From contig CAZMSQ010000017.1 in the NCBI GenBank assembly GCA_964569025.1, forward strand, positions 1 to 43,636: DNA of 43,636 nucleotides, read 5' to 3'. Under the pieces are notes generated by a model. It saw only the letters and a list, made by a program, of their open reading frames with translations, was not told the DNA's origin and made no database searches. Positions 15,400 through 24,502 of the stretch are shown here, in pieces. Each line of letters opens with the position of its first letter. Position 1 is the stretch's first letter. The translations under genes were made by a program, and so were the position numbers. This DNA comes from CAZMSQ01 sp964569025. Its GTDB lineage: Bacteria > Bacteroidota > Bacteroidia > Chitinophagales > Saprospiraceae.

Positions 15400-15911
15400 T
15401 CTAACTTTTCATAACACACAATTGCCATTCCGGTTGAAAATGTGTTGACTGTTTTTAGAGCCCAGTGCACCTGGTTTTGGACTTGATGCAAGAGCGGGAC
15501 TCCTGAGCCGAGCAGGATTGGGTGGATGGCAAGAATGAGTTCATGGACAAGACCTGCCTCGAGCAGGGCTGTGTTGAGCTGGGCACCCCCGACAAGCCAG
15601 ATGTCTTTGCCGGGTTTTTCAAGCAGTCGTTTGGCGACATTTTCTGGAGCCTCAGCGGTGAAATGAACATCCGGATGGGCAGGGCGCTCTGGTTGGGAGG
15701 TAAAAACTGTATTTTCTTTGCCTGCGTATGGGAAGGGGCCAAACGTCAGGATTTGCTCATAAGTCTTCCGACCAATGAGCGTGGTGTCAATACGCTCGAG
15801 AAATGCTGCATAGCCGTAATCCTGGTCAGTAAATAACCAATCGACACTTCCGTCAGGACTGGCAATGAATCCGTCGAGGCTTTGGGCAGCGTAGAGGATG
15901 ATTTTTCTCAT
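15396..15911 (-). CDS. dihydrofolate reductase family protein (RibD C-terminal-like)
   Basis: 171 residues of the DHFR/RibD reductase fold: MRKIILYAAQSLDGFIASPDG at the N-terminus, LIGRKTYEQI, and the nucleotide-binding loop IWLVGGAQLNTALLEAGLV. This is the YyaP/YwjB type of small NADPH-dependent reductase, not housekeeping FolA. The substrate is unknown. The stop overlaps by four bases the start of the downstream membrane-protein gene. The start is 37 bp after the stop of the FAD dehydrogenase gene on the same strand. Confidence 0.85.
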   Translation of the reverse strand: MRKIILYAAQSLDGFIASPDGSVDWLFTDQDYGYAAFLERIDTTLIGRKTYEQILTFGPFPYAGKENTVFTSQPERPAHPDVHFTAEAPENVAKRLLEKPGKDIWLVGGAQLNTALLEAGLVHELILAIHPILLGSGVPLLHQVQNQVHWALKTVNTFSTGMAIVCYEKLE

Positions 15912-15948
15912 TGGGAATGAAGTAGTTTGAAGAAGAATTCCTGAAAGT

Positions 15949-17517
15949 TTATTTGCGAACCCCGAGACTCACCCCTACAGCCCTCGCAACATTCTGCCCG
16001 TCCATGGCAGCAGAAATAATACCGCCCGCATATCCGGCCCCTTCTCCTGAAGGAAATAGTCCGGGTACGCTTGGGTGCATCATGGTGGTAGGGTCGCGTG
16101 GGATGCGAACCGGAGAGCTGGTTCGGCTTTCTGTGCCGATGACTACGGCTTCTTCGGTAAAATAGCCCCGCATTTTCTTTCCAAATTCTTTCACGCCCGC
16201 TTGAAGTCGTTTGGCTATAAATGGTGGCAGGAGGTCATACAAAGGTGCCGGAAACAGACCCGGAATATATGATGTGCCGGGCAACGATTCCGAGAGGTGG
16301 CCCTTCACAAAGTCCGGAAGCCGCAGGGCCGGGGCTTTCTGGCTGCCATCCCCGGCATCAAACATGCGCCGTTCGACGCCGGACTGAAATTCGAGCCCGG
16401 CAAAGACGCCGTGTGTGTGAAATCCCTTTAGGTCTTCCAATTCTACGGCGGTCACGATGCCTGAATTGGCGTAGGGTGAATCGCGGCGAGACATCGACAT
16501 GCCGTTTACGACAATCTCCCCGGGAGCAGTCGCTGCCGGTACAACCAGTCCTCCCGGGCACATGCAAAACGAAAATACCCCCCGCCCCCCGACCTGACAG
16601 GCCAGCCGGTAGCTTGATGCAGGCAGGTGTTTGTCGCGGGGTGATTGGTGGTACTGAATCTGGTCAATCAGGGGTTGAGGGTGCTCAATGCGCACGCCCA
16701 GGGCAAAAGGCTTTGCCTCTATTCGGATGTGATGATTGTTCAGCAGCCGGTAGATATCGCGGGCTGAGTGGCCGGTTGCGAGAATGACGGCATCTGCGGT
16801 TACTTCGTCGGTATGGTTGACAATGACGCCCTTCATATGGCCACGATGCAGCACAAAATCGGTCACATGCGCATCAAAGTGCACCTTGCCGCCATGGTGG
16901 AGAATGGTCTCGCGGATGTTGGCCACGATATTCGGCAACTTGTTGGAGCCGATGTGAGGATGGGCATCAATGAGAATATCGGGATTGGCACCATGTTCAA
17001 CGAAAAGTCGCATCGCCTTGTCGATGGTGCCCCGCTTGTGGGACCGTGTATAGAGTTTGCCGTCGGAGTAGGTGCCGGCTCCGCCCTCCCCAAAACAATA
17101 GTTACTGTGAGGGTTGACCTGGCCAAACTGTTGGATGGCCCTCAGGTCGCGGCGCCTCGCCCTTACGTCCTTTCCCCGGTCTATGACCACAGGCCTAATG
17201 CCCAGTTCAAGCAACTCAAGGGCAGCGAAGTATCCGGCCGGCCCGGCCCCGACGATAATCACCCTAAGGGATGATTCGTCAGTCATGCGCAGCTGTTTTA
17301 AAAGAGCCGGCTCTGCCGGAGCAAGACTACCGCTGTACACCGCACATCGGAGGCGCACGACAGGCTGCCGGCTCCGGGCATCAATCGACCGCTTCAGAAG
17401 GCGGAAATCACGGATCAGGTCTTCAGACAAACCCACCTTGCCGGCAGCGGCCCGGCGAACCGCTGCCTCGTCAGCGGCAGCGGCCGGACTGAGCGAGAGG
17501 TCTACTTCAGTCACCAT
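15949..17517 (-). CDS. NAD(P)/FAD-dependent oxidoreductase (COG2509-type dehydrogenase)
   Basis: 522 residues. After an N-terminal domain of about 80 residues comes a Rossmann FAD-binding loop, VIIVGAGPAG (86-95), ending in VVIDRGKDVRARR; a second FAD contact is ILATGHSARDIYRLL, and the C-terminal contact is LFPSGEGAGYAGGIISAAMDG. This is the long "uncharacterised FAD-dependent dehydrogenase" family common in bacteria; the substrate is unknown. SNYCFGEGGAGTYSDGKLYT is a family-specific block. It begins three bases after the stop of the small secreted-protein gene, so those two genes are likely co-transcribed. Confidence 0.88.
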   Translation of the reverse strand: MVTEVDLSLSPAAAADEAAVRRAAAGKVGLSEDLIRDFRLLKRSIDARSRQPVVRLRCAVYSGSLAPAEPALLKQLRMTDESSLRVIIVGAGPAGYFAALELLELGIRPVVIDRGKDVRARRRDLRAIQQFGQVNPHSNYCFGEGGAGTYSDGKLYTRSHKRGTIDKAMRLFVEHGANPDILIDAHPHIGSNKLPNIVANIRETILHHGGKVHFDAHVTDFVLHRGHMKGVIVNHTDEVTADAVILATGHSARDIYRLLNNHHIRIEAKPFALGVRIEHPQPLIDQIQYHQSPRDKHLPASSYRLACQVGGRGVFSFCMCPGGLVVPAATAPGEIVVNGMSMSRRDSPYANSGIVTAVELEDLKGFHTHGVFAGLEFQSGVERRMFDAGDGSQKAPALRLPDFVKGHLSESLPGTSYIPGLFPAPLYDLLPPFIAKRLQAGVKEFGKKMRGYFTEEAVVIGTESRTSSPVRIPRDPTTMMHPSVPGLFPSGEGAGYAGGIISAAMDGQNVARAVGVSLGVRK

Positions 17518-17520
17518 GAA

Positions 17521-17949
17521 TCATTGTGATTTGCGCACCAGACGGGTCTGGTCTGACGACAGTTCAAAGCCCACCGGTACAAATACCCTGACCGATACCT
17601 GCTCAAAACAATCATTCTCTTTGTATTTAACAGGCCTCCTGACCTTGTCTTTGGAATAGAGCGCCAACTCCTCACTTCCCTGAGTCAGTAAGGCATATCG
17701 GCCCTGCTCGATGAAAAAGTCGAGTATACGCGGAGGCGCTCCCTCCAGCATGATGCTGGTCTCGGCCATCACCCGGTCTGCCGGCCATGGCTCAAAGGTG
17801 ACCTTCCCGGCAATGTCGATATGGATGACCTCCACAGTATCAGTCACTTCAAATGTTTCGTAAATGACTTTTTCAGTCTGACCGTAGAGAGACTTGCTGA
17901 GCAGCAGGAGGACTGCGAGGGTGCAAAAGAATGGCAGGGCTTTTATCAC
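17521..17949 (-). CDS. small secreted protein of unknown function
   Basis: 142 residues with a clear signal peptide (MIKALPFFCTLAVLLLLSKS, cleavage probably after LYG or nearby). The mature part is rich in beta-forming residues (VEVIHIDIAGKVTFEPWPADRV) and resembles adhesin-like auto-transporter repeats (DUF4097-type) found in Bacteroidota, but only a short piece, so this is a weak comparison. It starts with GTG; no ATG is available. It overlaps no gene and lies three bases before the FAD dehydrogenase. Confidence 0.7.
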   Translation of the reverse strand: MIKALPFFCTLAVLLLLSKSLYGQTEKVIYETFEVTDTVEVIHIDIAGKVTFEPWPADRVMAETSIMLEGAPPRILDFFIEQGRYALLTQGSEELALYSKDKVRRPVKYKENDCFEQVSVRVFVPVGFELSSDQTRLVRKSQ

Positions 17950-18035
17950 GATGGCAGATTTTGTCAGTATTCAGGAAGCCTGTTGCTGTCCAATGAACGC
18001 TCAAAGCGATGCGGATGGTTTACAAGGCTGCTTGT

Positions 18036-18848
18036 TTATTCACGGATGGCCTGTCTGATGCGAACCAGCTTGCGCAGCATTGGCTCCATCAGATGTAAGG
18101 GCAGCATATTGGCACCGTCAGATTTGGCTGTGGCCGGGTCAGGGTGGGTTTCAATAAACAGCCCGTCTGCACCGGCAGCAATGCCAGCACTTGCTATGGT
18201 ATCAATCAGGGCCGGCTGGCCACCCGTAACGCCCGATGCCTGGTTCGGCTGCTGAAGGCTGTGCGTACAGTCAAGTACCACCTGTGCACCCCAGTGTTGC
18301 ATTTTTGGAATGCTTCTCATGTCTACCACCAGATCCTGATAACCAAAGGTAACCCCCCGCTCTGTAATCAGTACCCGGTCATTTCCGGATTCGACCACCT
18401 TGGCGTGAGAAAACCGCATGGCCTCTGGACTCATAAACTGCCCCTTCTTGATGTTGACCCACTTGCCGGTGGCGGCAGCAGCAACCAAAAGGCTGGTTTG
18501 GCGGCACAAAAATGCGGGGATCTGGAGCATGTCTACATACTCACCAGCCATGGCAGCCTCCTCGTCGGCGTGGATATCCGTCACGACTGGAAGGCCAACC
18601 TCACTGCCAACTTTTCGGAGAATGCCAAGGGCCTTTTCGTCGCCTATCCCGGTAAACGAGTCGAGCCGCGTGCGGTTCGCCTTTCGGTATGACCCCTTGA
18701 AAATCAATGGAATTTCAAGATTGTCGCAGATTTCTGCCAGTCTCCCGGCAATGTCCATGGCCATTTGCTCGCCTTCGATGGCACAGGGCCCGGCAATGAG
18801 AAAAAAATGGCCGCTTTTGGTATGGCGGATGTGCGGCAGATCAGTCAT
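18036..18848 (-). CDS. kdsA: 3-deoxy-8-phosphooctulonate synthase (Kdo-8-P synthase)
   Basis: 270 residues. KdsA condenses phosphoenolpyruvate with arabinose-5-phosphate to make Kdo-8-P for the inner core of lipopolysaccharide. Family blocks are present: FLIAGPCAIEGE (16-27), IFKGSYRKANRTRLDSF, VVTDIH, LQIPAFLCRQTSLL, ERGVTFGYQDLVVDMR and DCTHSLQQP. C22 in AGPC marks the metal-dependent class (like Aquifex); metal-independent enzymes such as E. coli KdsA have Asn here. The gene stands alone with no kdsB or kdsD beside it. Confidence 0.95.
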   Translation of the reverse strand: MTDLPHIRHTKSGHFFLIAGPCAIEGEQMAMDIAGRLAEICDNLEIPLIFKGSYRKANRTRLDSFTGIGDEKALGILRKVGSEVGLPVVTDIHADEEAAMAGEYVDMLQIPAFLCRQTSLLVAAAATGKWVNIKKGQFMSPEAMRFSHAKVVESGNDRVLITERGVTFGYQDLVVDMRSIPKMQHWGAQVVLDCTHSLQQPNQASGVTGGQPALIDTIASAGIAAGADGLFIETHPDPATAKSDGANMLPLHLMEPMLRKLVRIRQAIRE

Positions 18849-18937
18849 GCTGGTGTGAATGCGTTCGCTGAAAGAATTCCCCTTCTTTCATTTGAGGGCC
18901 CCGAAGGAGCAGAATGGCCGAAAGATAGGGAATCCCC

Positions 18938-19954
18938 TTATTTTTTGAGGATGAAAGCATCCGGGTCAAACTCCCGACGCAGATAGGAGAGAGCCTGATC
19001 GATGGTTTCCTGGTCGTCGTACAGCAATTGTGCCCCGATGCGGGTCACCCCCCGCTTTGAATCAGAATACACATCAAAACCCAAATCAAGCAGCCGCCTG
19101 ACCGCTGCATTTGCTCCCTCTTTTGTGGAGAATGCACCAATAATAATGACGCATTTCCGCACACCCGGCGGCAGCGAAGCCGCATCAGAATCAGCATCTG
19201 AATCTTGAGAGACATTCTCCTCTTCATCCGAAACATCCTGCACTTCATCAGCAATGGCCCGCTGTGCTGGCTCTGGGGTCTCATTGTCAGCGGGCTCTGT
19301 ACCCGCCTTTTCTGGCGCCTCAGAGACCTCAATGTCGCTCAATCGGGCTGACTCTGCAAGGATGTCGGGGTTTTGGGTCCATGTATAATAAATCAAGGAT
19401 GCCGCGACCAATAGTAAAAAGCCAAATATCCAGGGCAGTGCCGGCATCCACGATCTTCGTTCCCGAGCCACGCTTTTTCGATCAAATTCAGGAGCGGCAA
19501 CTGCCGGAGCAGGTGTCTCCTCTGCCCGCCGGTCGATGGGGTGAAATTGCAGATCCGGAAGGCCATGCATGTCCTTTCCCGGCTCCTGGAAGTCGGAGAC
19601 AAACTGAATCTTGTTTTCAAAATTCTTATAAAACCTGCCGAGCTCAGGCACTTCGACCACTTTGCTGTTTTCAGGGTGGTGACGAATTTCTTCAGCAAAC
19701 GTTCGAATGGCTGCCTCAATCTCTTCCGCCGATTGCTCCGGCCGCACCCGCTTGAGAAAGTCTTCCAACAGGGACTGGCCCGTGTCCTCCGTCGTATCAA
19801 AGGTCACAAACCGGGAGGGGGGCCTAATGATTCCGCCTACATGGTCGATGCTCGCAGGCTTGTAGTCGGCCCGAAACGTACCGAGACCTGGCACGCTGAC
19901 AGAGGGGTGCGTGATCAGCAACAAATGGATAGCCTGGGCAATAGAAATCTCCAT
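18938..19954 (-). CDS. HU-like/SPOR domain membrane protein
   Basis: 338 residues. The N-terminal 135 residues look like the two tandem HU-related domains (CCDC81-like) found in Bacteroidota SPOR proteins: ISIAQAIHLLLITHPSVSVP with a PGLGTF turn, and a second near VVEVPELGRFYKNF. A single membrane helix follows at about 168-190, then an acidic, Ser/Glu-rich linker to about 262 and a C-terminal SPOR domain (RKCVIIIGAFSTKEGANAAV to the end). SPOR domains bind septal peptidoglycan lacking stem peptides, so a role in cell division or envelope upkeep is likely. The HU-like part should be cytoplasmic. Confidence 0.85.
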   Translation of the reverse strand: MEISIAQAIHLLLITHPSVSVPGLGTFRADYKPASIDHVGGIIRPPSRFVTFDTTEDTGQSLLEDFLKRVRPEQSAEEIEAAIRTFAEEIRHHPENSKVVEVPELGRFYKNFENKIQFVSDFQEPGKDMHGLPDLQFHPIDRRAEETPAPAVAAPEFDRKSVARERRSWMPALPWIFGFLLLVAASLIYYTWTQNPDILAESARLSDIEVSEAPEKAGTEPADNETPEPAQRAIADEVQDVSDEEENVSQDSDADSDAASLPPGVRKCVIIIGAFSTKEGANAAVRRLLDLGFDVYSDSKRGVTRIGAQLLYDDQETIDQALSYLRREFDPDAFILKK

Positions 19955-20046
19955 ACAACCTGTGTCTGTAGCTTTTCAAAACAAGTATACAAATTACTTG
20001 CCGGAAACAGGCATATTTTTGGAGAATGAAGAATGAGGCCATCAAT

Positions 20047-20075
20047 TTTGTATTGTTGGAATTGGATTACTTTTG
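20047..20075 (+). promoter_or_regulatory. Bacteroidota-type promoter for the GH3 gene
   Basis: TTTG (20047-20050), a 17-bp spacer and TACTTTTG (20068-20075) match the TTTG-N17-23-TAnnTTTG consensus at every fixed base. Transcription would start near 20080, about 80 bp before the ATG at 20159. Confidence 0.75.
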
Positions 20076-20158
20076 GAGGCAGAACATACTCCGGGTCCTA
20101 AAGTCTTCACTTTTGGCAATGGGGTTGAGTGCTCAGTCCGAAAGGAAAGAACAGAATT

Positions 20159-21670
20159 ATGGGAATCAGATCAATGCTGGCTATGCCTGCTGCGCGCTTG
20201 ATAAGCCAATCCATCGGACGCTGGTCCGACCGGGCAGTTGCCGACCAGCATAAGTGGCGGCAGAAGCTGGTGCAAAAGGCAGCACATACAGCCTTTGGGA
20301 AGGCTCATGGATTTGATAGGATACGGACCGCCGCGCAGTTTTCAGAGTCCGTACCCATCAGGGATTACGAGGCGCTGCGCCCCTGGATAGACCGTATCGT
20401 CGGCGGCGAAGCTAATGTGATGTGGCCTGGCAGACCCCGTTATTTTGCAAAAACCTCCGGCACCACCTCCGGTGTCAAGTATATTCCGCTGACCCGCGAC
20501 AGCGTGCCAAGCCATTTCGGTACTGCGCGGGATGCCCTCTTCCACTACATCGCCCAAAAGGGCAGTGCCCGGTTTATGGACGGGAAAATGATTTTCCTGT
20601 CCGGAAGCCCTGAGATGAGTGATGTCGGTGGAATCCCGACCGGAAGGCTGTCGGGCATTTCCAACCACCTTGTACCCGGCTGGCTGCGTACCAACCAGTT
20701 GCCGTCCTGGCAAACCAACTGCATCGAAGACTGGGAGCAGAAACTCGACAGGATTGTGGAGGAAACCCTCCACGAAGATATGCGGCTCATCAGCGGTATC
20801 CCGCCATGGGTGCAAATGTATTACGAGCGGTTGCTTGAGCGGACTGGGAAAAGCACGGTGAAGGACATCTTTCCCAACTTTACAGTCTTTGTTTACGGAG
20901 GCGTCAATTACGAACCCTACCGGGCCTCACTTGAGGCGCTCGTGGGTGCGCCGATTGACAGCGTGGAGACCTATCCGGCATCGGAGGGCTTTGTGGCATT
21001 TCAGGATCGTTTTCCACATGAAGGACTGCTCCTCAATACAGACGCCGGTATGTATTTCGAGTTTGTTCCCGCTTCCGACTGGCACACCCCTTCGCCGCCC
21101 CGCCTGGCGCTCGATCAGGTGGAAACCGGCGTCAATTACGCCATTGTCATCAACAGCAATGCAGGGCTGTGGGGATATAATCTCGGCGATACCGTCGAGT
21201 TTGTCTCCCTGAACCCATACCGCCTCCGCGTGACGGGCCGCATCAAACATTTTATCTCCGCCTTCGGAGAGCATGTCATCGGCAAGGAAGTCGAAGAAGC
21301 CATCCTCCCGGTCGCCGCCGAACAGGGCGTCCAAATTGTTGAGTTCACGGTAGCCCCGCGCATCGAGCCTCCCACTCCCGGTGGACTTCCCTGCCACGAG
21401 TGGTTCGTGGAGTTTGCGACCCAGCCATCAGACCTCACCGCTTTTGCCGCCGAAGTCGACCGCCGCCTGTGCCTGCAAAATATCTACTACAACGACCTCA
21501 TCACGGGAAAAATCCTGCAACCACTCATCATCAGACCCTTGCGCCGCGATGCCTTCAGAGACTACATGCGCACCCAGGGTAAGCTCGGTGGCCAGAATAA
21601 AGTTCCGCGGCTCAGTAATGACCGGACCATCGCTGATTTTCTCGTAGCCTACATTTTGAAATCGGACTGA
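20159..21670 (+). CDS. GH3 family acyl-adenylating protein
   Basis: 503 residues of the GH3 fold, an acyl-adenylate synthetase relative named after plant auxin- and jasmonate-conjugating enzymes. The ATP-phosphate loop is at 99-107 (TSGTTSGVK), with later blocks VYGGVNYEPYRASL, ETYPASEGFVAFQ, YNLGDTVEF and RIKHFISAFGEHV. Plant members join amino acids to carboxylic hormones; bacterial members have no settled substrate, and amide-bond formation on a carboxylate is the general expectation. ATG 20159 is preceded by AAGGAAAG; a GTG ten codons earlier is possible. Confidence 0.9.
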   Translation: MGIRSMLAMPAARLISQSIGRWSDRAVADQHKWRQKLVQKAAHTAFGKAHGFDRIRTAAQFSESVPIRDYEALRPWIDRIVGGEANVMWPGRPRYFAKTSGTTSGVKYIPLTRDSVPSHFGTARDALFHYIAQKGSARFMDGKMIFLSGSPEMSDVGGIPTGRLSGISNHLVPGWLRTNQLPSWQTNCIEDWEQKLDRIVEETLHEDMRLISGIPPWVQMYYERLLERTGKSTVKDIFPNFTVFVYGGVNYEPYRASLEALVGAPIDSVETYPASEGFVAFQDRFPHEGLLLNTDAGMYFEFVPASDWHTPSPPRLALDQVETGVNYAIVINSNAGLWGYNLGDTVEFVSLNPYRLRVTGRIKHFISAFGEHVIGKEVEEAILPVAAEQGVQIVEFTVAPRIEPPTPGGLPCHEWFVEFATQPSDLTAFAAEVDRRLCLQNIYYNDLITGKILQPLIIRPLRRDAFRDYMRTQGKLGGQNKVPRLSNDRTIADFLVAYILKSD

Positions 21671-22159
21671 GTGCCGTCCTACGGGGAATTGTTGTGATAA
21701 TTGGAATGCAGTGTCTGGCAGAGATTTTGACAGAATTCGTTGTGATTTCATAAGAAGTGAGCCGGTTTCTGCAGAATCTAATGTCAACAGAAGATGAAAG
21801 CATCAAAAGAATCAAGCAAGAAAATACAGGGCAGAGAATGGCTTTTTTGGAACATCTGTCACACAATAAGAACCGCACATAAATTTGAGAAACTCCAGTC
21901 TCATTTTCCCACATCAGAAATTCTTAAGTCAGGAATAAAAAATATCATTTTGACAAAAGGATGAATATTTTAAAAAACTTCACTTTTATTTGGCAGTAAA
22001 GCCTCCGCTAAAAACCAATGAAAATTTGGTGCTCGTCAGGGCATCTTTTGTTTTGAGGGTGGAGAATGGGAGGTGAAAAAGTGACGAAAGTCCCCTCCTG
22101 ACAAGGCATTCGTCAGTGCAACATTTCCGATTTCAGGCGTTATTGAGGTGTATTTCATC
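21671..22159. other. 489-bp AT-rich intergenic region
   Basis: No gene, RNA or repeat is visible here. It separates GH3 from the secreted propeller gene. TTGACA occurs at 21950-21955 but has no matching -10 or Bacteroidota -7 box at the right distance. GAGG at 22145-22148 may be the ribosome-binding site for the ATG at 22160. Confidence 0.5.
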
Positions 22160-24340
22160 ATGCAAAATCACGCCATGAACAACACAATCGGGAAAATCGC
22201 CCTATCAGTATTCACCATTTTTTCTTTGGCGCTGCCCCTCATCGCTCAGACTGACTTTTGGACTCGTACCGGAGGTCCTGAAGGAGGGGAGGTTGCAGCT
22301 TTTGCCGAAACCGCTGAAAATGCCCTTTTTGCAGGCACCTTGCAGGGCGAAATTTACCGTTCTGCCGACAATGCTGACCAGTGGGAGCTGGTTTATTCGA
22401 GGCTGGAGGGTACACTGGTATTTCTGAGTGCCGATGAATCAGGTCGGCTGTATGCAGGCGCCAATACCTTCGAATATTTTGGGCGCCTGTATCGGTCTGA
22501 AGATCAGGGTGAAAGCTGGGAGATTTTGTACGAAGGTCCCGCACTGACCGCTCTTGCCTTCGATCCGGCCGGAGCAATCTGGGCTGCCAGAGGCCGAAAT
22601 GGAATGGTCACCTCGACTGATGATGGTCTGACTTGGAAGGACAAAAGTAAAGGGATTGACCAGCAGGCCTATTTGGGAGATATTGCCGTGGGTCCTGAAG
22701 GTGAGTTGTTTGTGACCGCCACAGTTGAATTTACCTACAGCGGACTGTACAAAAGCGAGAATGCGGGCAATGGATGGGATTTTATAGGCTTTGGTGATGC
22801 CATCGTCAATAGCGTAGAAACAGTCAATTCTGACGATATCGTACTCGTAACGTCCACCCAGGGCATTCATCGCTCAACAGATGGAGGAGCCAGCTGGAAG
22901 ACATTGTTGCCGTTTCCGGCTTATGATATGGTGGCCCATCCTGACGGAAAGGTCTACGTGCTTCGGTGGGAAAATGGCATCGAGCCTTCCTTGTATTATT
23001 CTCCTTCCAACGGAGACCAACTGACAAAAACAACCTTTTCAGGATGGCCACGTGCCTTGTTTTTGCGTCACAATTTCAGTCTTCTGATTAACACCCAGAA
23101 AAAAGACGAAATCCTGCGCTCGACAGATCAGGGTCAGACCCTGGTGAGCAGGAACAACGGACTGGCGGCGTCGCATGTCCTTGAACTCATTGCCGACGAA
23201 GGCGGGGCTGTATATGCCCTGACGCGTGCCGGTGTGTATGCAACCACAACCGACGGGCAAGCATGGGCTGCTTCATGGTTGGGTTTGCCTCAGAAGGCCC
23301 TGCCACGTCAATTATTTGGCCATGCTTCAGGTATTCTCTACCTGTCTGTTGAAACCGAAGGGGCTCATGCTTTGTACGCATCATATGATGGCGCACAGAC
23401 TTGGGGCACAACTGCTTTGAATACCGAAATCATCGGTATGGCGACTCTGGGCGACCAGTTTGCCATAGCACACACAGCGTCTGGCGTGTTTCGCACATTC
23501 AACAACTGGATCAACGCTGAGCCTCTGACTACCGATGCACATTTTTTCGAAGCCGGAGAAGACGGCAAACTCTATGCTCTTCGCGGAAATCAGCTCGTGG
23601 TTTCATCTGATTTCGGAACCACCTGGAATGCCCTCGGTATCATCATCCCATCAACTGATGCCAGCAGTCAGATGGTCATGCGCGATATTCACATCACCCC
23701 TTCAGGCACATTTTTCGTTTCAGCCGGAGTGTCCGGACCAGGTGGCATTTCTCAGGCAGCTGTCTATCGATCTGAAGACGGGGGGCTGTCATGGGAGGCT
23801 GTCATCAATGGATTGCTGCCAAACCGGATTCTGAGTGATCAGCTCGGAAAGGTATACATCAATCCGAATGGAATCCTTGTCTCTTCAGACAGTGGCGACA
23901 CATGGGAAGACCACAATGAAGGGTTGCAGTTTCCTGATGTCTACGGAATCAATGGCATTCAGCCCGCTGCCTTTCCGGCTCTCGTACTGACTGATGATGG
24001 TAAGCTCTTTGCCGGTTCATCAGGCTTCGGGGTATTTACCGGGAAGGCTGGTACCATTACAAGCCAGCAAGATATTTTTGTGGCTTCTGCACCTGACATT
24101 CTCCTTTTTCCAAACCCAGCCGTCGAGTCAGTGCAGATTTCGCTCACGAACAACTGGTCCGGTCAGGTAGCCCTGCAGCTCATCAACAGCGCCGGCCAGG
24201 TGGTCGACCAGCAGATGATTCAAAAGTCGGGTGAGTCATTGACTCAGTCCTACACACTGCCTCGAGTCCCAACCGGACAATACTGGATCACCCTTTCTCA
24301 CAACGGGCAGCGAGCCGTTAAGCCGCTCGTCATCAGATAA
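22160..24340 (+). CDS. secreted beta-propeller protein with type IX sorting tail
   Basis: 726 residues: a Sec signal peptide (about 1-30, ending near LPLIAQ), a long propeller region, and a C-terminal Por/type IX secretion domain (from ILLFPNPAVESVQISL, last 80 residues, ending in KPLVIR). Roughly eleven Asp-box (BNR) motifs of the form SxDxGxxW are visible, such as RSEDQGESWEIL, STDDGLTWKD, RSTDGGASWKTL, VSSDFGTTWNAL and VSSDSGDTWEDH. These suggest a sortilin/YCF48-like propeller, though BNR repeats alone do not show an enzyme. It should be exported across the outer membrane and fixed to the surface or released. ATG 22160 was chosen over GTG 22148 and ATG 22175. Confidence 0.88.
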   Translation: MQNHAMNNTIGKIALSVFTIFSLALPLIAQTDFWTRTGGPEGGEVAAFAETAENALFAGTLQGEIYRSADNADQWELVYSRLEGTLVFLSADESGRLYAGANTFEYFGRLYRSEDQGESWEILYEGPALTALAFDPAGAIWAARGRNGMVTSTDDGLTWKDKSKGIDQQAYLGDIAVGPEGELFVTATVEFTYSGLYKSENAGNGWDFIGFGDAIVNSVETVNSDDIVLVTSTQGIHRSTDGGASWKTLLPFPAYDMVAHPDGKVYVLRWENGIEPSLYYSPSNGDQLTKTTFSGWPRALFLRHNFSLLINTQKKDEILRSTDQGQTLVSRNNGLAASHVLELIADEGGAVYALTRAGVYATTTDGQAWAASWLGLPQKALPRQLFGHASGILYLSVETEGAHALYASYDGAQTWGTTALNTEIIGMATLGDQFAIAHTASGVFRTFNNWINAEPLTTDAHFFEAGEDGKLYALRGNQLVVSSDFGTTWNALGIIIPSTDASSQMVMRDIHITPSGTFFVSAGVSGPGGISQAAVYRSEDGGLSWEAVINGLLPNRILSDQLGKVYINPNGILVSSDSGDTWEDHNEGLQFPDVYGINGIQPAAFPALVLTDDGKLFAGSSGFGVFTGKAGTITSQQDIFVASAPDILLFPNPAVESVQISLTNNWSGQVALQLINSAGQVVDQQMIQKSGESLTQSYTLPRVPTGQYWITLSHNGQRAVKPLVIR

Positions 24341-24377
24341 TAATCATGGTGTAAACCCCAATCCTTCTGAAAAGACT

Positions 24378-24416
24378 GGCAGGGCGGAGATTTCTTCGTC
24401 CTGCCTTTGTTTTTTC
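24378..24416 (+). terminator. intrinsic terminator after the propeller gene
   Basis: GGCAGG (24378-24383) pairs with CCTGCC (24400-24405) around a 16-nt loop, followed by TTTGTTTTTT. It lies 38 bp after the stop of the secreted propeller gene. Confidence 0.75.
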
Positions 24417-24502
24417 AGCGTATTTCGGTACATTTCAGAGGCAACGTTTTTTCACCACCTGATTCGCTCCTCGACATGGATTTTCACACCTACATCTCCC
24501 CG

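Noticed and set aside
16221..16787. Plus-strand frame of 188 codons inside the FAD dehydrogenase
   Set aside because: Arg/Cys/Gly-rich shadow of a conserved enzyme with complete motifs on the other strand.
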